64,000 nt of DNA from Loxodes magnus (Eukaryota > Ciliophora > Karyorelictea > Loxodida > Loxodidae), in NCBI GenBank assembly GCA_946699065.1, contig CAMPDV010000241.1, positions 365,005 to 429,004 of the forward strand. Direction: 5' to 3'. Numbering within the stretch: position 1 is the first letter of the stretch; each line of letters opens with the position of its first letter. The translations under genes and the position numbers were made by a program. The notes beneath the pieces were generated by a model. That model saw only the letters and a list, made by a program, of their open reading frames with translations, was not told the DNA's origin and did not search any database. Below, in pieces: positions 1 through 11,600 of this stretch.

Positions 1-888
1 GTTCATTGATTGGACTGTCTTATAGGGCATAACGAAAATCACTACTCTTTCATTCGTGAAATTCTGCTATGGATGTTAGGTTTTGAACTTTGGTGGTAAA
101 CATAGCATCGAGCATAATATGATATCAAATTTTTATATCGTAACGGGCATTCATTTCATCACTAATGGTAAAAACCTGAAGATATGATTGGAACAACTAA
201 TTTTGCATTCGATCACATAGTAAAAACTTATGTTTCTATGTCAACTTCATTCTACTGTACACTAATATTTCCTATAAACTACTGGGCCAAAGTATTTATA
301 TCGTTAAGTTTATGATGTATCTGTAGATTCACATTGGGATAATTTCCCATACAAGTATCATCTTGATCATCGTTATTAGATTATAACTAATTATGAAGTA
401 CTAATACCAATCTTCGACAAATTTTTTGGAACGTATTACAGTCAAGATAAAAAAGAGCACGACAAATAATATCTCTTTATAAAAACTTATTTCAAAATAA
501 ACGCTTTTTGTTTTCCTCTATTATAACTTTTAGTTTTACTTGATTTTCTCTTAAAATTTGAAATTTCTGCAGACCTGTTTTATCTGGAAAGCTAGATAAA
601 GAAGATCGTTTTGAAACTTAAGATATATAGCGATATCATTTCTTTTAAAGAATCTAGAAAATAAGTAGTGACGTTTCGGAATTAAATTTTGATAAAAACG
701 GAAAAGAGTTAGAATTTAAGAAAAAACATTTATCAAACTTGAGGTTGATATAGACATGAAAAATATCAAAGAGGTAACGCAAGTATGTGCATCAAAAGAA
801 TGGATACTTTTATCTTTATTTGATAGAAAATAGTAGGTCAAGATTTTAAATAATATTATAATTCATCGTTTTTATACTGAAGCACTGA
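1..888 (+). CDS. Fatty-acid hydroxylase / sterol desaturase-like protein, 5' truncated by window
   Basis: Frame 1 reads through the window start with UAA/UAG = Gln and UGA = Trp. It contains LGFELWWQTQHRAQYDIKFL followed by YRNGHSFHHQWQKPEDM, which matches the family layout of an HR..H block followed by H-x2-HH. These His residues would bind the di-iron centre of an integral-membrane oxygenase at the ER. Further on, STNTNLRQIFW resembles the C-terminal NTNYG..FWD stretch. Some family His are absent (Gln or Asn stand in their place), so the copy may be divergent or inactive. The same frame continues in a charged region after residue 180. I end it at the TGA at 886, but TGAs at 541 and later could equally be Trp or stop. 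The start is outside the window. Confidence 0.5.
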
Positions 889-1982
889 AATTACTTTTGA
901 TTTAGTATATTGAAATTTAATTATTACATAAACTAAAATGCTAGTGATATGTAATTAATCATGAGTTGAACGATGTGATAATCGAATTACTATATAAAGT
1001 ATTGAAATAATTGAAATATCAGAAATATCTGAGATATAAAGAGAAGTTACTTTTAAATCAATTATCGATTTAAAAAATAACACCAGAGAAATAAAGGTAA
1101 GAAAAATGTTTACTCTATGCTAGGTAAAGTTAAAAAAAATAAATAGCTGTAATAATTCAAATATCTTAGTCGTAATTTCGATTTATATAACAGAGATCTT
1201 AAATTATTGAATATATTGACTTTTAATTTATATAAAATAGATCTTATGCATCTCAGCTTATTTAAAATTGCTTTATTATTTATTTTTATTAAGATATTAC
1301 TTAATTACTTAAAGCAACATACAAATTTTTGAATATTTTTTTTCATATTCCCTTAGTTAAATCACAACTCATATTATCTAAGACCTTTGAAATTATTTTC
1401 TTATAAAAATTATCGATTCCTTCAGACAATATTTTTATTTTAACTTCTATTTTTATATCCAATTAACTTTTATCTGCTATCATGTATTACCAAACAACAT
1501 AAGCTTTCTTATTGAATATCGATATTTTATTTTATGATTTTCATGTTATTATAAACGTTTTAAGTAAAAACTCCTCAATACTATTTCTTGCTAGAGCAAA
1601 TTTTTTTAACTATGACGGAATATGAAAATTTTTTTAATTTAATATCTCTTTCATTTACTAAATTTCCTTTTGTTTCAGAAAATAAAAATGTTCGAATAAA
1701 TCTTTTTATTAGATTTTTAATTCGCTAAATTTTTATAGCATAAAGCACCCAGTTTCTTCTTATCTTTGAACTTTAGATATTGTTTAATTTAAATCTGAGA
1801 ATACTTCTAGCAATTTTTAGTACTTAATTTTGAAATAATTCAAATTTTATCTTATAGAGCTGTAATTATAACTATTTATTTCAATTTAAAATGGAACTAT
1901 AAATGAAAAGAAAATTAAAGGTATATATAAGATTTTTTGCAAAAAGAAATAAAAATACAAAATTAAATATTTGTCATTCTTG
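889..1982. other. AT-rich stretch without a gene I can support
   Basis: About 1.1 kb of T/A-rich sequence. No tRNA, repeat match or family motif was found. Short Lys/Asn/Ile-rich readings exist on both strands but carry no recognisable signal. Confidence 0.5.
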
Positions 1983-2900
1983 GAGATATTTCAACCTTTT
2001 TCCCGCCAACTTCTAGATTGATCTAGAAGCATAAAATAAAAGTTTGAAAATCTCTACAACTCTTTCCCTTGCCATGCTTATTGTCCTTAAATTCTTCTTT
2101 CACCTAGATACTAGATATCTTTTTTCTTGCAAATTTCCCAAAACCTGTTACTATATAGTCTTTATCTTTATTATTTTAGTTGTTACTGTCTCTTCTTTTA
2201 TTTCTCCAAATACTTCTATTAGTTTCAGTATTCTTTCTTGAAATTGAGAAACTTCTAGCAGCTTTTTCACAGGAACGTTTGAGAATTACAGTAATAACAT
2301 CTTTTTACTTGTCTTTTAGGTTGAAATCTTGAGAGATTTTCACCTTCAATTATCATTAGATTATGCCTTATTCTTTCAGTTTCTTTTATCGCTTCAATTT
2401 GTACTGATTTTCTTATATTTTTTCTAAGTTGTTGATCAGCTCTTTCTACTTCTATTAGTAGTTTTGAGTTTAACTGTTCTACTCTTGTGAAATATTTCAA
2501 AATGCGTTAAGGTCTCTTTCTTAGGTCTTTGATCCGATTCTATCCACTTTGCTAGCCAAATTTTCATCAACTTATTATTGTATTTCTTCAATTTTTTGAT
2601 TATTTCCTAAAGGTTCAGCACTACTTTGTTCAACTAATCATAGTTTATTTGTTATTATGTGGTGACATTTGAAATTTTTTAGTCCATTTTATTTTTAGCC
2701 TATTTCCCAGACTTTTCTTCAGAGATGGGAAACTCATCCTGATGGGTGATTTTTTCTTTTCCCTTTTCCTGGTCCTAATCTTTCTAGGATTTCGTTAACT
2801 TCTGCTTTTTTGAAGCCGTAAAGAATCCTTGATTTATCCCTGACATCTTTTTTTACGCAAAGTAAAGAGATGGAAAATTTTTATGTAATAGAGATAAGCA
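1983..2900 (-). pseudogene. Gag-like zinc-knuckle coiled-coil protein, family A, copy 1 (degraded)
   Basis: On the minus strand the readable order is a helical region containing LNKVVLNLQEIIKKLKKYNN, a basic segment ending KLKTTNRSRKSW, and a zinc knuckle CYYCNSQTFLWKSC. The knuckle has CX2CX4-x-X4C spacing, with Phe where His is expected. A conserved tail follows, containing CQKFLNFKKEYWNQQ. The same blocks in the same order occur at 35.1-36.0 kb and 48.4-49.4 kb. Frames switch at least twice, so this copy is broken or mis-sequenced. The Trp of EYWN is TGA here (2225-2227) but TGG in the 35-kb copy. The 3' end carries the family hairpin-like sequence near 1983-1997. Such proteins are typical of ORF1 of non-LTR elements, but no RT is attached here. 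Confidence 0.5.
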
Positions 2901-3125
2901 AAAATTTTATAAGCGAAGTTGAAGGAACATTAATTTTGAAAGCTATAGAGGCTTGTTTCATCTTTAAGAAGCATAAATATATTTAATATTTTCCCAATAT
3001 AATTTTCTGTGATTTTTAACTTTATAAAAAATTTAAGTTTACAGTCTTAGAAAAGAGCTTCATAACTAACTTCCATTTAATCCTACTCTCTCCTAAACTA
3101 AAAGAATTGAGTAGAACTTCATAAC

Positions 3126-3150
3126 ATTTCAATGGTGCGTAACTCTTTAA
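3126..3150 (+). repeat. Short GC-rich dispersed repeat, copy 1
   Basis: TCAATGGTGCGTAACTCTTT lies in otherwise AT-rich DNA. It shares the core TGGTGCG(T/C)A with sites near 3872 (+) and 23970 (-). Function unknown. Confidence 0.35.
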
Positions 3151-3420
3151 TAAAGATTTTTAAAGTAAAAAAAATTATTACTGCAGTCATCCAGAGGGCT
3201 AGTATTCTCTTGTGAGTCTTGTCTTCTAAAGGACCATGATCAGAATGCTACTTTAATCTTAGTATCTGGCATCTTTCAACATTAACACTACTTGACGTCT
3301 TTTCAGTTTTGTCTTCTCTTAACTTCTATCAAAATTATTAATCAGTTCTTCGCTCATGGGATATTTTCTGATGCTAAAATTTTAGTTAATCTCAGTTGTG
3401 GAATTGGTCCTCCTGATTTA

Positions 3421-4288
3421 AAACAAATAATGCATAATAAATGAATATAATATAAAATATTTCAAAATAATGTATTAAAATTTAACTTTTTACAAAAATA
3501 TGAAAATTCTATTTTTAATTTTTAAATAAGTAGGGATAAACATACTAATTTTTCTATAAGTTAAATATCTCAATTAATTTGAAAAAGTTTGTTTAAATCT
3601 TAAGTTTAGATAATTTTAGCATCTATCAATTACATATTTTTATGTAAAAATAAAGATTTTAGTAATTAAAAAAAATTTATTTGAGATTAAATTAATTAAA
3701 ATACATAATTTATTTATTTTATTTCAAAAATCTTTCTTTAAAAATATGAGTATGGAAAATAGTTGACAATTATACAATAAAATAAACTTATATAATCTAA
3801 ATTATCTCATTTAATTTGGTTAATTTTTCTCTATTTTTCATATAAATAAATAAATTTCATTATAGAGCGCGTTACGCCTCGTTGGTGCGCAGCTCTTTCA
3901 ATGTTAATATTAATATAAAAATATTCTCATTATTCATATTAATTCTATTCATTCAATGAGTTACGTCAGCTTCTCAAAATAGAAAATCTACTTATTAATA
4001 ATAATAAAAAATGGAAAATTACATGTAAAAAATCTCTTCTCAAAAGGAATCATCTTAGTCAATTTACGTCTAAAAAAATACTTTAAGGACTCCAAGTCAT
4101 GCAATTAGTAAATTTTAAACTTTTAAGAACTGTATAAGAACTCGAAAGAAAATCTTATCATCTGATGATTAATTCATAAGAAAAAAAATTGAAAATAAAT
4201 AGTTAGAAATTATCAGATTAGAAGAATTAGAAAAAAAATTAATCAATTCGCAGAGTTAATTGAAAGCCTATTACTGCAAAAAATGTAG
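3421..4288. other. AT-rich spacer with one GC-rich island
   Basis: Mostly A/T runs. The only distinct sequence is the GC-rich patch at 3866-3900 (separate entry). No gene supported. Confidence 0.45.
3866..3900 (+). repeat. Short GC-rich dispersed repeat, copy 2
   Basis: Contains GCCTCGTTGGTGCGCAGCTC, an abrupt GC island. The core matches the site at 3126 and the reverse complement of the site at about 23970. Confidence 0.35.
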
Positions 4289-5315
4289 ATGAATGATCCG
4301 ATGGATGTAGAGCGACAGCCTACAATAAATTAAATTTCCTATTTGAAAATAATGAGATGTTGATATTGTAAACGACCTAGGCACAAAGTTAGAAGCTGCT
4401 TACCATTATTACGAAAATAAAAGCAAATAGTAGAAAACTAAAAGGAAAATATTTTCAAGATATATTGCAATCTAGAAGGTAAATTATACAGGAAAAAAAA
4501 CTCTAGTTAACAAAGAATATAAAAACATATAGCATGCAATTAACGAATTTAAGAAGAAATGAGAGAGAATAGATCTATCATAAACTCTCAGAAAAAATAG
4601 TCTAAAAATCTATAGAAAGTATGATATGAAAAATTCAAGAAAATTCGAAGTTCTTTTTATAAACATTTAACGTATGAATGTAATTAAACAACCAAAAAGC
4701 AATCAAGTAAATTAATTTATTCAATTCACATCTATGAATAAACTGAATCGCTAATTTCTAAAAGCTTTTTGATTATATAAATTATAGACGTGACTTAAAT
4801 AAAATTTGTGATCTTTTTTTAAAAGATTATTCATAAAATATTATTATCAGATATAATAAATTTTAAAGAAAAAAAGTTACTTAATAAAATAGTATTTATT
4901 AATAGATAATATTAAAAGAAATTAAAAATTTTGTATTAACACGTTAGTCTTCATTGAAAAAATAATCTTTAAAGATAAAAAATTTTAGTCATTATTTATA
5001 AAAAGATTTCCATATAATATTAAAACAAATAAAGTTAAATCTTGAAAAAATTAAATCTATGTTAAAGTTATCACGTTGAACAATAAAAAAAAGAAAATAA
5101 AAAAAAGTAATAATAGAATTAAAAAATAAAAATATTCATTCTTTTATTCTATAATTTAAAAATAAAAGAAAAAAAAAATAGAAAAAAAAATTCAATATAA
5201 AAATAATCGAAATAAATTTAAATCTCGAAAAAAAATTAAAAATAAAAAAAAAATTTATAAAAATAAGATAAAATTAATCTTACTGAAGAAATTAATAGAA
5301 ATGAAAGTTAAATAA
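4289..5315 (+). pseudogene. Zinc-knuckle protein, family B, copy 1, cut off by the satellite
   Basis: ATG at 4289 opens MNDPMDVERQPTINQ, closely matching MNYDPMDVETEKEVTQ of the copy at 38.6-39.3 kb. A perfect CCHC zinc knuckle CWYCKRPRHKVRSC follows at 4358-4399 (CX2CX4HX4C). Its second residue, Trp, is TGA (4361-4363), as in the 38-kb copy. Downstream is a long Lys/Gln-rich basic tail that becomes low-complexity (A-rich) after about 5050 and runs straight into the 497-bp array at 5316. The knuckle suggests single-stranded nucleic-acid binding. Whether this copy is still functional is doubtful because its natural end is lost. Confidence 0.5.
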
Positions 5316-5487
5316 ACTGGAAATATTCTGAGATTAAATGTGCAAATTTATTTTTGACCAAAATCTTAAATAAATGTTATTTTTAGAGCATTTTAAATAG
5401 TATATGAACTTATAAGTTTATAGCAACTACTAAAATGACTAAGTTTGCTCTTTTTTAAAATCATATGAAATTATTTTGCACTAAAAA

Positions 5488-5549
5488 TATTCAGTGGTTA
5501 GAATATTCTACTCGAAAGTCCCGAGTTCAAATCCTGATATTATCTTTTT
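5488..5549 (+). ncRNA. tRNA-like Pol III module A (shown for unit 1; recurs every 497 bp)
   Basis: A perfect D-arm-like hairpin TATTC-AGTGGTTA-GAATA (5488-5505) overlaps an A-box-like sequence. ACTCG-AAAGTCC-CGAGT forms a second 5-bp stem with a 7-nt loop. GAGTTCAAATCC (5523-5534) fits a B box, and TTTTT (5545-5549) would terminate Pol III. The A-to-B spacing is about 7 nt shorter than in a standard tRNA and no complete acceptor stem is visible, so this is a tRNA relic or tRNA-derived promoter rather than a usable tRNA. Confidence 0.5.
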
Positions 5550-5556
5550 ATTAAAT

Positions 5557-5605
5557 AAAAACGCACAACGTGGGGCTCGAACCCTCGAGTCTAAGTGGGC
5601 TGATT
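5557..5605 (-). ncRNA. tRNA-like 3' half, module B, convergent to module A (recurs every 497 bp)
   Basis: The minus strand reads a T-arm with a consensus B box GGGTTCGAGCCCC, the acceptor-like tail ACGTTGTGCG and an immediate TTTTT (5557-5561). The 3' half looks like a genuine eukaryotic tRNA end. No matching 5' acceptor half or good A box is seen upstream. Together with module A it forms an imperfect inverted pair about 8 bp apart at their terminators. Confidence 0.5.
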
Positions 5606-8600
5606 CTATATAACTCATCTTTACTTTTTATTTATTCTCAATTTTAGAGTAAATATAGGGTACGTTTTTTTCGAACCTAGAAACTAATAACTCTTTTACA
5701 AGTATATTCACACTAAATTGTATGAACCAGTTTTTATAACTTAATTTACACACATCGTTACATTCTATGAGAAAACGGGCCATAAAGATGTGCTTAACTA
5801 TATGGAAGTATGACTGGAAATATTCTGAGATTAAATGTGCAAATTTATTTTTGACCAAAATCTTAAATAAATGTTATTTTTAGAGCATTTTAAATAGTAT
5901 ATGAACTTATAAGTTTATAGCAACTACTAAAATGACTAAGTTTGCTCTTTTTTAAAATCATATGAAATTATTTTGCACTAAAAATATTCAGTGGTTAGAA
6001 TATTCTACTCGAAAGTCCCGAGTTCAAATCCTGATATTATCTTTTTATTAAATAAAAACGCACAACGTGGGGCTCGAACCCTCGAGTCTAAGTGGGCTGA
6101 TTCTATATAACTCATCTTTACTTTTTATTTATTCTCAATTTTAGAGTAAATATAGGGTACGTTTTTTTCGAACCTAGAAACTAATAACTCTTTTACAAGT
6201 ATATTCACACTAAATTGTATGAACCAGTTTTTATAACTTAATTTACACACATCGTTACATTCTATGAGAAAACGGGCCATAAAGATGTGCTTAACTATAT
6301 GGAAGTATGACTGGAAATATTCTGAGATTAAATGTGCAAATTTATTTTTGACCAAAATCTTAAATAAATGTTATTTTTAGAGCATTTTAAATAGTATATG
6401 AACTTATAAGTTTATAGCAACTACTAAAATGACTAAGTTTGCTCTTTTTTAAAATCATATGAAATTATTTTGCACTAAAAATATTCAGTGGTTAGAATAT
6501 TCTACTCGAAAGTCCCGAGTTCAAATCCTGATATTATCTTTTTATTAAATAAAAACGCACAACGTGGGGCTCGAACCCTCGAGTCTAAGTGGGCTGATTC
6601 TATATAACTCATCTTTACTTTTTATTTATTCTCAATTTTAGAGTAAATATAGGGTACGTTTTTTTCGAACCTAGAAACTAATAACTCTTTTACAAGTATA
6701 TTCACACTAAATTGTATGAACCAGTTTTTATAACTTAATTTACACACATCGTTACATTCTATGAGAAAACGGGCCATAAAGATGTGCTTAACTATATGGA
6801 AGTATGACTGGAAATATTCTGAGATTAAATGTGCAAATTTATTTTTGACCAAAATCTTAAATAAATGTTATTTTTAGAGCATTTTAAATAGTATATGAAC
6901 TTATAAGTTTATAGCAACTACTAAAATGACTAAGTTTGCTCTTTTTTAAAATCATATGAAATTATTTTGCACTAAAAATATTCAGTGGTTAGAATATTCT
7001 ACTCGAAAGTCCCGAGTTCAAATCCTGATATTATCTTTTTATTAAATAAAAACGCACAACGTGGGGCTCGAACCCTCGAGTCTAAGTGGGCTGATTCTAT
7101 ATAACTCATCTTTACTTTTTATTTATTCTCAATTTTAGAGTAAATATAGGGTACGTTTTTTTCGAACCTAGAAACTAATAACTCTTTTACAAGTATATTC
7201 ACACTAAATTGTATGAACCAGTTTTTATAACTTAATTTACACACATCGTTACATTCTATGAGAAAACGGGCCATAAAGATGTGCTTAACTATATGGAAGT
7301 ATGACTGGAAATATTCTGAGATTAAATGTGCAAATTTATTTTTGACCAAAATCTTAAATAAATGTTATTTTTAGAGCATTTTAAATAGTATATGAACTTA
7401 TAAGTTTATAGCAACTACTAAAATGACTAAGTTTGCTCTTTTTTAAAATCATATGAAATTATTTTGCACTAAAAATATTCAGTGGTTAGAATATTCTACT
7501 CGAAAGTCCCGAGTTCAAATCCTGATATTATCTTTTTATTAAATAAAAACGCACAACGTGGGGCTCGAACCCTCGAGTCTAAGTGGGCTGATTCTATATA
7601 ACTCATCTTTACTTTTTATTTATTCTCAATTTTAGAGTAAATATAGGGTACGTTTTTTTCGAACCTAGAAACTAATAACTCTTTTACAAGTATATTCACA
7701 CTAAATTGTATGAACCAGTTTTTATAACTTAATTTACACACATCGTTACATTCTATGAGAAAACGGGCCATAAAGATGTGCTTAACTATATGGAAGTATG
7801 ACTGGAAATATTCTGAGATTAAATGTGCAAATTTATTTTTGACCAAAATCTTAAATAAATGTTATTTTTAGAGCATTTTAAATAGTATATGAACTTATAA
7901 GTTTATAGCAACTACTAAAATGACTAAGTTTGCTCTTTTTTAAAATCATATGAAATTATTTTGCACTAAAAATATTCAGTGGTTAGAATATTCTACTCGA
8001 AAGTCCCGAGTTCAAATCCTGATATTATCTTTTTATTAAATAAAAACGCACAACGTGGGGCTCGAACCCTCGAGTCTAAGTGGGCTGATTCTATATAACT
8101 CATCTTTACTTTTTATTTATTCTCAATTTTAGAGTAAATATAGGGTACGTTTTTTTCGAACCTAGAAACTAATAACTCTTTTACAAGTATATTCACACTA
8201 AATTGTATGAACCAGTTTTTATAACTTAATTTACACACATCGTTACATTCTATGAGAAAACGGGCCATAAAGATGTGCTTAACTATATGGAAGTATGACT
8301 GGAAATATTCTGAGATTAAATGTGCAAATTTATTTTTGACCAAAATCTTAAATAAATGTTATTTTTAGAGCATTTTAAATAGTATATGAACTTATAAGTT
8401 TATAGCAACTACTAAAATGACTAAGTTTGCTCTTTTTTAAAATCATATGAAATTATTTTGCACTAAAAATATTCAGTGGTTAGAATATTCTACTCGAAAG
8501 TCCCGAGTTCAAATCCTGATATTATCTTTTTATTAAATAAAAACGCACAACGTGGGGCTCGAACCCTCGAGTCTAAGTGGGCTGATTCTATATAACTCAT

Positions 8601-11600
8601 CTTTACTTTTTATTTATTCTCAATTTTAGAGTAAATATAGGGTACGTTTTTTTCGAACCTAGAAACTAATAACTCTTTTACAAGTATATTCACACTAAAT
8701 TGTATGAACCAGTTTTTATAACTTAATTTACACACATCGTTACATTCTATGAGAAAACGGGCCATAAAGATGTGCTTAACTATATGGAAGTATGACTGGA
8801 AATATTCTGAGATTAAATGTGCAAATTTATTTTTGACCAAAATCTTAAATAAATGTTATTTTTAGAGCATTTTAAATAGTATATGAACTTATAAGTTTAT
8901 AGCAACTACTAAAATGACTAAGTTTGCTCTTTTTTAAAATCATATGAAATTATTTTGCACTAAAAATATTCAGTGGTTAGAATATTCTACTCGAAAGTCC
9001 CGAGTTCAAATCCTGATATTATCTTTTTATTAAATAAAAACGCACAACGTGGGGCTCGAACCCTCGAGTCTAAGTGGGCTGATTCTATATAACTCATCTT
9101 TACTTTTTATTTATTCTCAATTTTAGAGTAAATATAGGGTACGTTTTTTTCGAACCTAGAAACTAATAACTCTTTTACAAGTATATTCACACTAAATTGT
9201 ATGAACCAGTTTTTATAACTTAATTTACACACATCGTTACATTCTATGAGAAAACGGGCCATAAAGATGTGCTTAACTATATGGAAGTATGACTGGAAAT
9301 ATTCTGAGATTAAATGTGCAAATTTATTTTTGACCAAAATCTTAAATAAATGTTATTTTTAGAGCATTTTAAATAGTATATGAACTTATAAGTTTATAGC
9401 AACTACTAAAATGACTAAGTTTGCTCTTTTTTAAAATCATATGAAATTATTTTGCACTAAAAATATTCAGTGGTTAGAATATTCTACTCGAAAGTCCCGA
9501 GTTCAAATCCTGATATTATCTTTTTATTAAATAAAAACGCACAACGTGGGGCTCGAACCCTCGAGTCTAAGTGGGCTGATTCTATATAACTCATCTTTAC
9601 TTTTTATTTATTCTCAATTTTAGAGTAAATATAGGGTACGTTTTTTTCGAACCTAGAAACTAATAACTCTTTTACAAGTATATTCACACTAAATTGTATG
9701 AACCAGTTTTTATAACTTAATTTACACACATCGTTACATTCTATGAGAAAACGGGCCATAAAGATGTGCTTAACTATATGGAAGTATGACTGGAAATATT
9801 CTGAGATTAAATGTGCAAATTTATTTTTGACCAAAATCTTAAATAAATGTTATTTTTAGAGCATTTTAAATAGTATATGAACTTATAAGTTTATAGCAAC
9901 TACTAAAATGACTAAGTTTGCTCTTTTTTAAAATCATATGAAATTATTTTGCACTAAAAATATTCAGTGGTTAGAATATTCTACTCGAAAGTCCCGAGTT
10001 CAAATCCTGATATTATCTTTTTATTAAATAAAAACGCACAACGTGGGGCTCGAACCCTCGAGTCTAAGTGGGCTGATTCTATATAACTCATCTTTACTTT
10101 TTATTTATTCTCAATTTTAGAGTAAATATAGGGTACGTTTTTTTCGAACCTAGAAACTAATAACTCTTTTACAAGTATATTCACACTAAATTGTATGAAC
10201 CAGTTTTTATAACTTAATTTACACACATCGTTACATTCTATGAGAAAACGGGCCATAAAGATGTGCTTAACTATATGGAAGTATGACTGGAAATATTCTG
10301 AGATTAAATGTGCAAATTTATTTTTGACCAAAATCTTAAATAAATGTTATTTTTAGAGCATTTTAAATAGTATATGAACTTATAAGTTTATAGCAACTAC
10401 TAAAATGACTAAGTTTGCTCTTTTTTAAAATCATATGAAATTATTTTGCACTAAAAATATTCAGTGGTTAGAATATTCTACTCGAAAGTCCCGAGTTCAA
10501 ATCCTGATATTATCTTTTTATTAAATAAAAACGCACAACGTGGGGCTCGAACCCTCGAGTCTAAGTGGGCTGATTCTATATAACTCATCTTTACTTTTTA
10601 TTTATTCTCAATTTTAGAGTAAATATAGGGTACGTTTTTTTCGAACCTAGAAACTAATAACTCTTTTACAAGTATATTCACACTAAATTGTATGAACCAG
10701 TTTTTATAACTTAATTTACACACATCGTTACATTCTATGAGAAAACGGGCCATAAAGATGTGCTTAACTATATGGAAGTATGACTGGAAATATTCTGAGA
10801 TTAAATGTGCAAATTTATTTTTGACCAAAATCTTAAATAAATGTTATTTTTAGAGCATTTTAAATAGTATATGAACTTATAAGTTTATAGCAACTACTAA
10901 AATGACTAAGTTTGCTCTTTTTTAAAATCATATGAAATTATTTTGCACTAAAAATATTCAGTGGTTAGAATATTCTACTCGAAAGTCCCGAGTTCAAATC
11001 CTGATATTATCTTTTTATTAAATAAAAACGCACAACGTGGGGCTCGAACCCTCGAGTCTAAGTGGGCTGATTCTATATAACTCATCTTTACTTTTTATTT
11101 ATTCTCAATTTTAGAGTAAATATAGGGTACGTTTTTTTCGAACCTAGAAACTAATAACTCTTTTACAAGTATATTCACACTAAATTGTATGAACCAGTTT
11201 TTATAACTTAATTTACACACATCGTTACATTCTATGAGAAAACGGGCCATAAAGATGTGCTTAACTATATGGAAGTATGACTGGAAATATTCTGAGATTA
11301 AATGTGCAAATTTATTTTTGACCAAAATCTTAAATAAATGTTATTTTTAGAGCATTTTAAATAGTATATGAACTTATAAGTTTATAGCAACTACTAAAAT
11401 GACTAAGTTTGCTCTTTTTTAAAATCATATGAAATTATTTTGCACTAAAAATATTCAGTGGTTAGAATATTCTACTCGAAAGTCCCGAGTTCAAATCCTG
11501 ATATTATCTTTTTATTAAATAAAAACGCACAACGTGGGGCTCGAACCCTCGAGTCTAAGTGGGCTGATTCTATATAACTCATCTTTACTTTTTATTTATT

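Noticed and set aside
2044..2241. Small standard-code ORFs of 60-85 codons outside the arrays
   Set aside because: Mostly T-rich hydrophobic shadows of Lys/Gln-rich reading frames on the opposite strand.
5488..5605. Two functional tRNA genes per satellite unit
   Set aside because: No complete acceptor stem; spacing between A and B boxes too short in one module and 5' half missing in the other. Called tRNA-like only.
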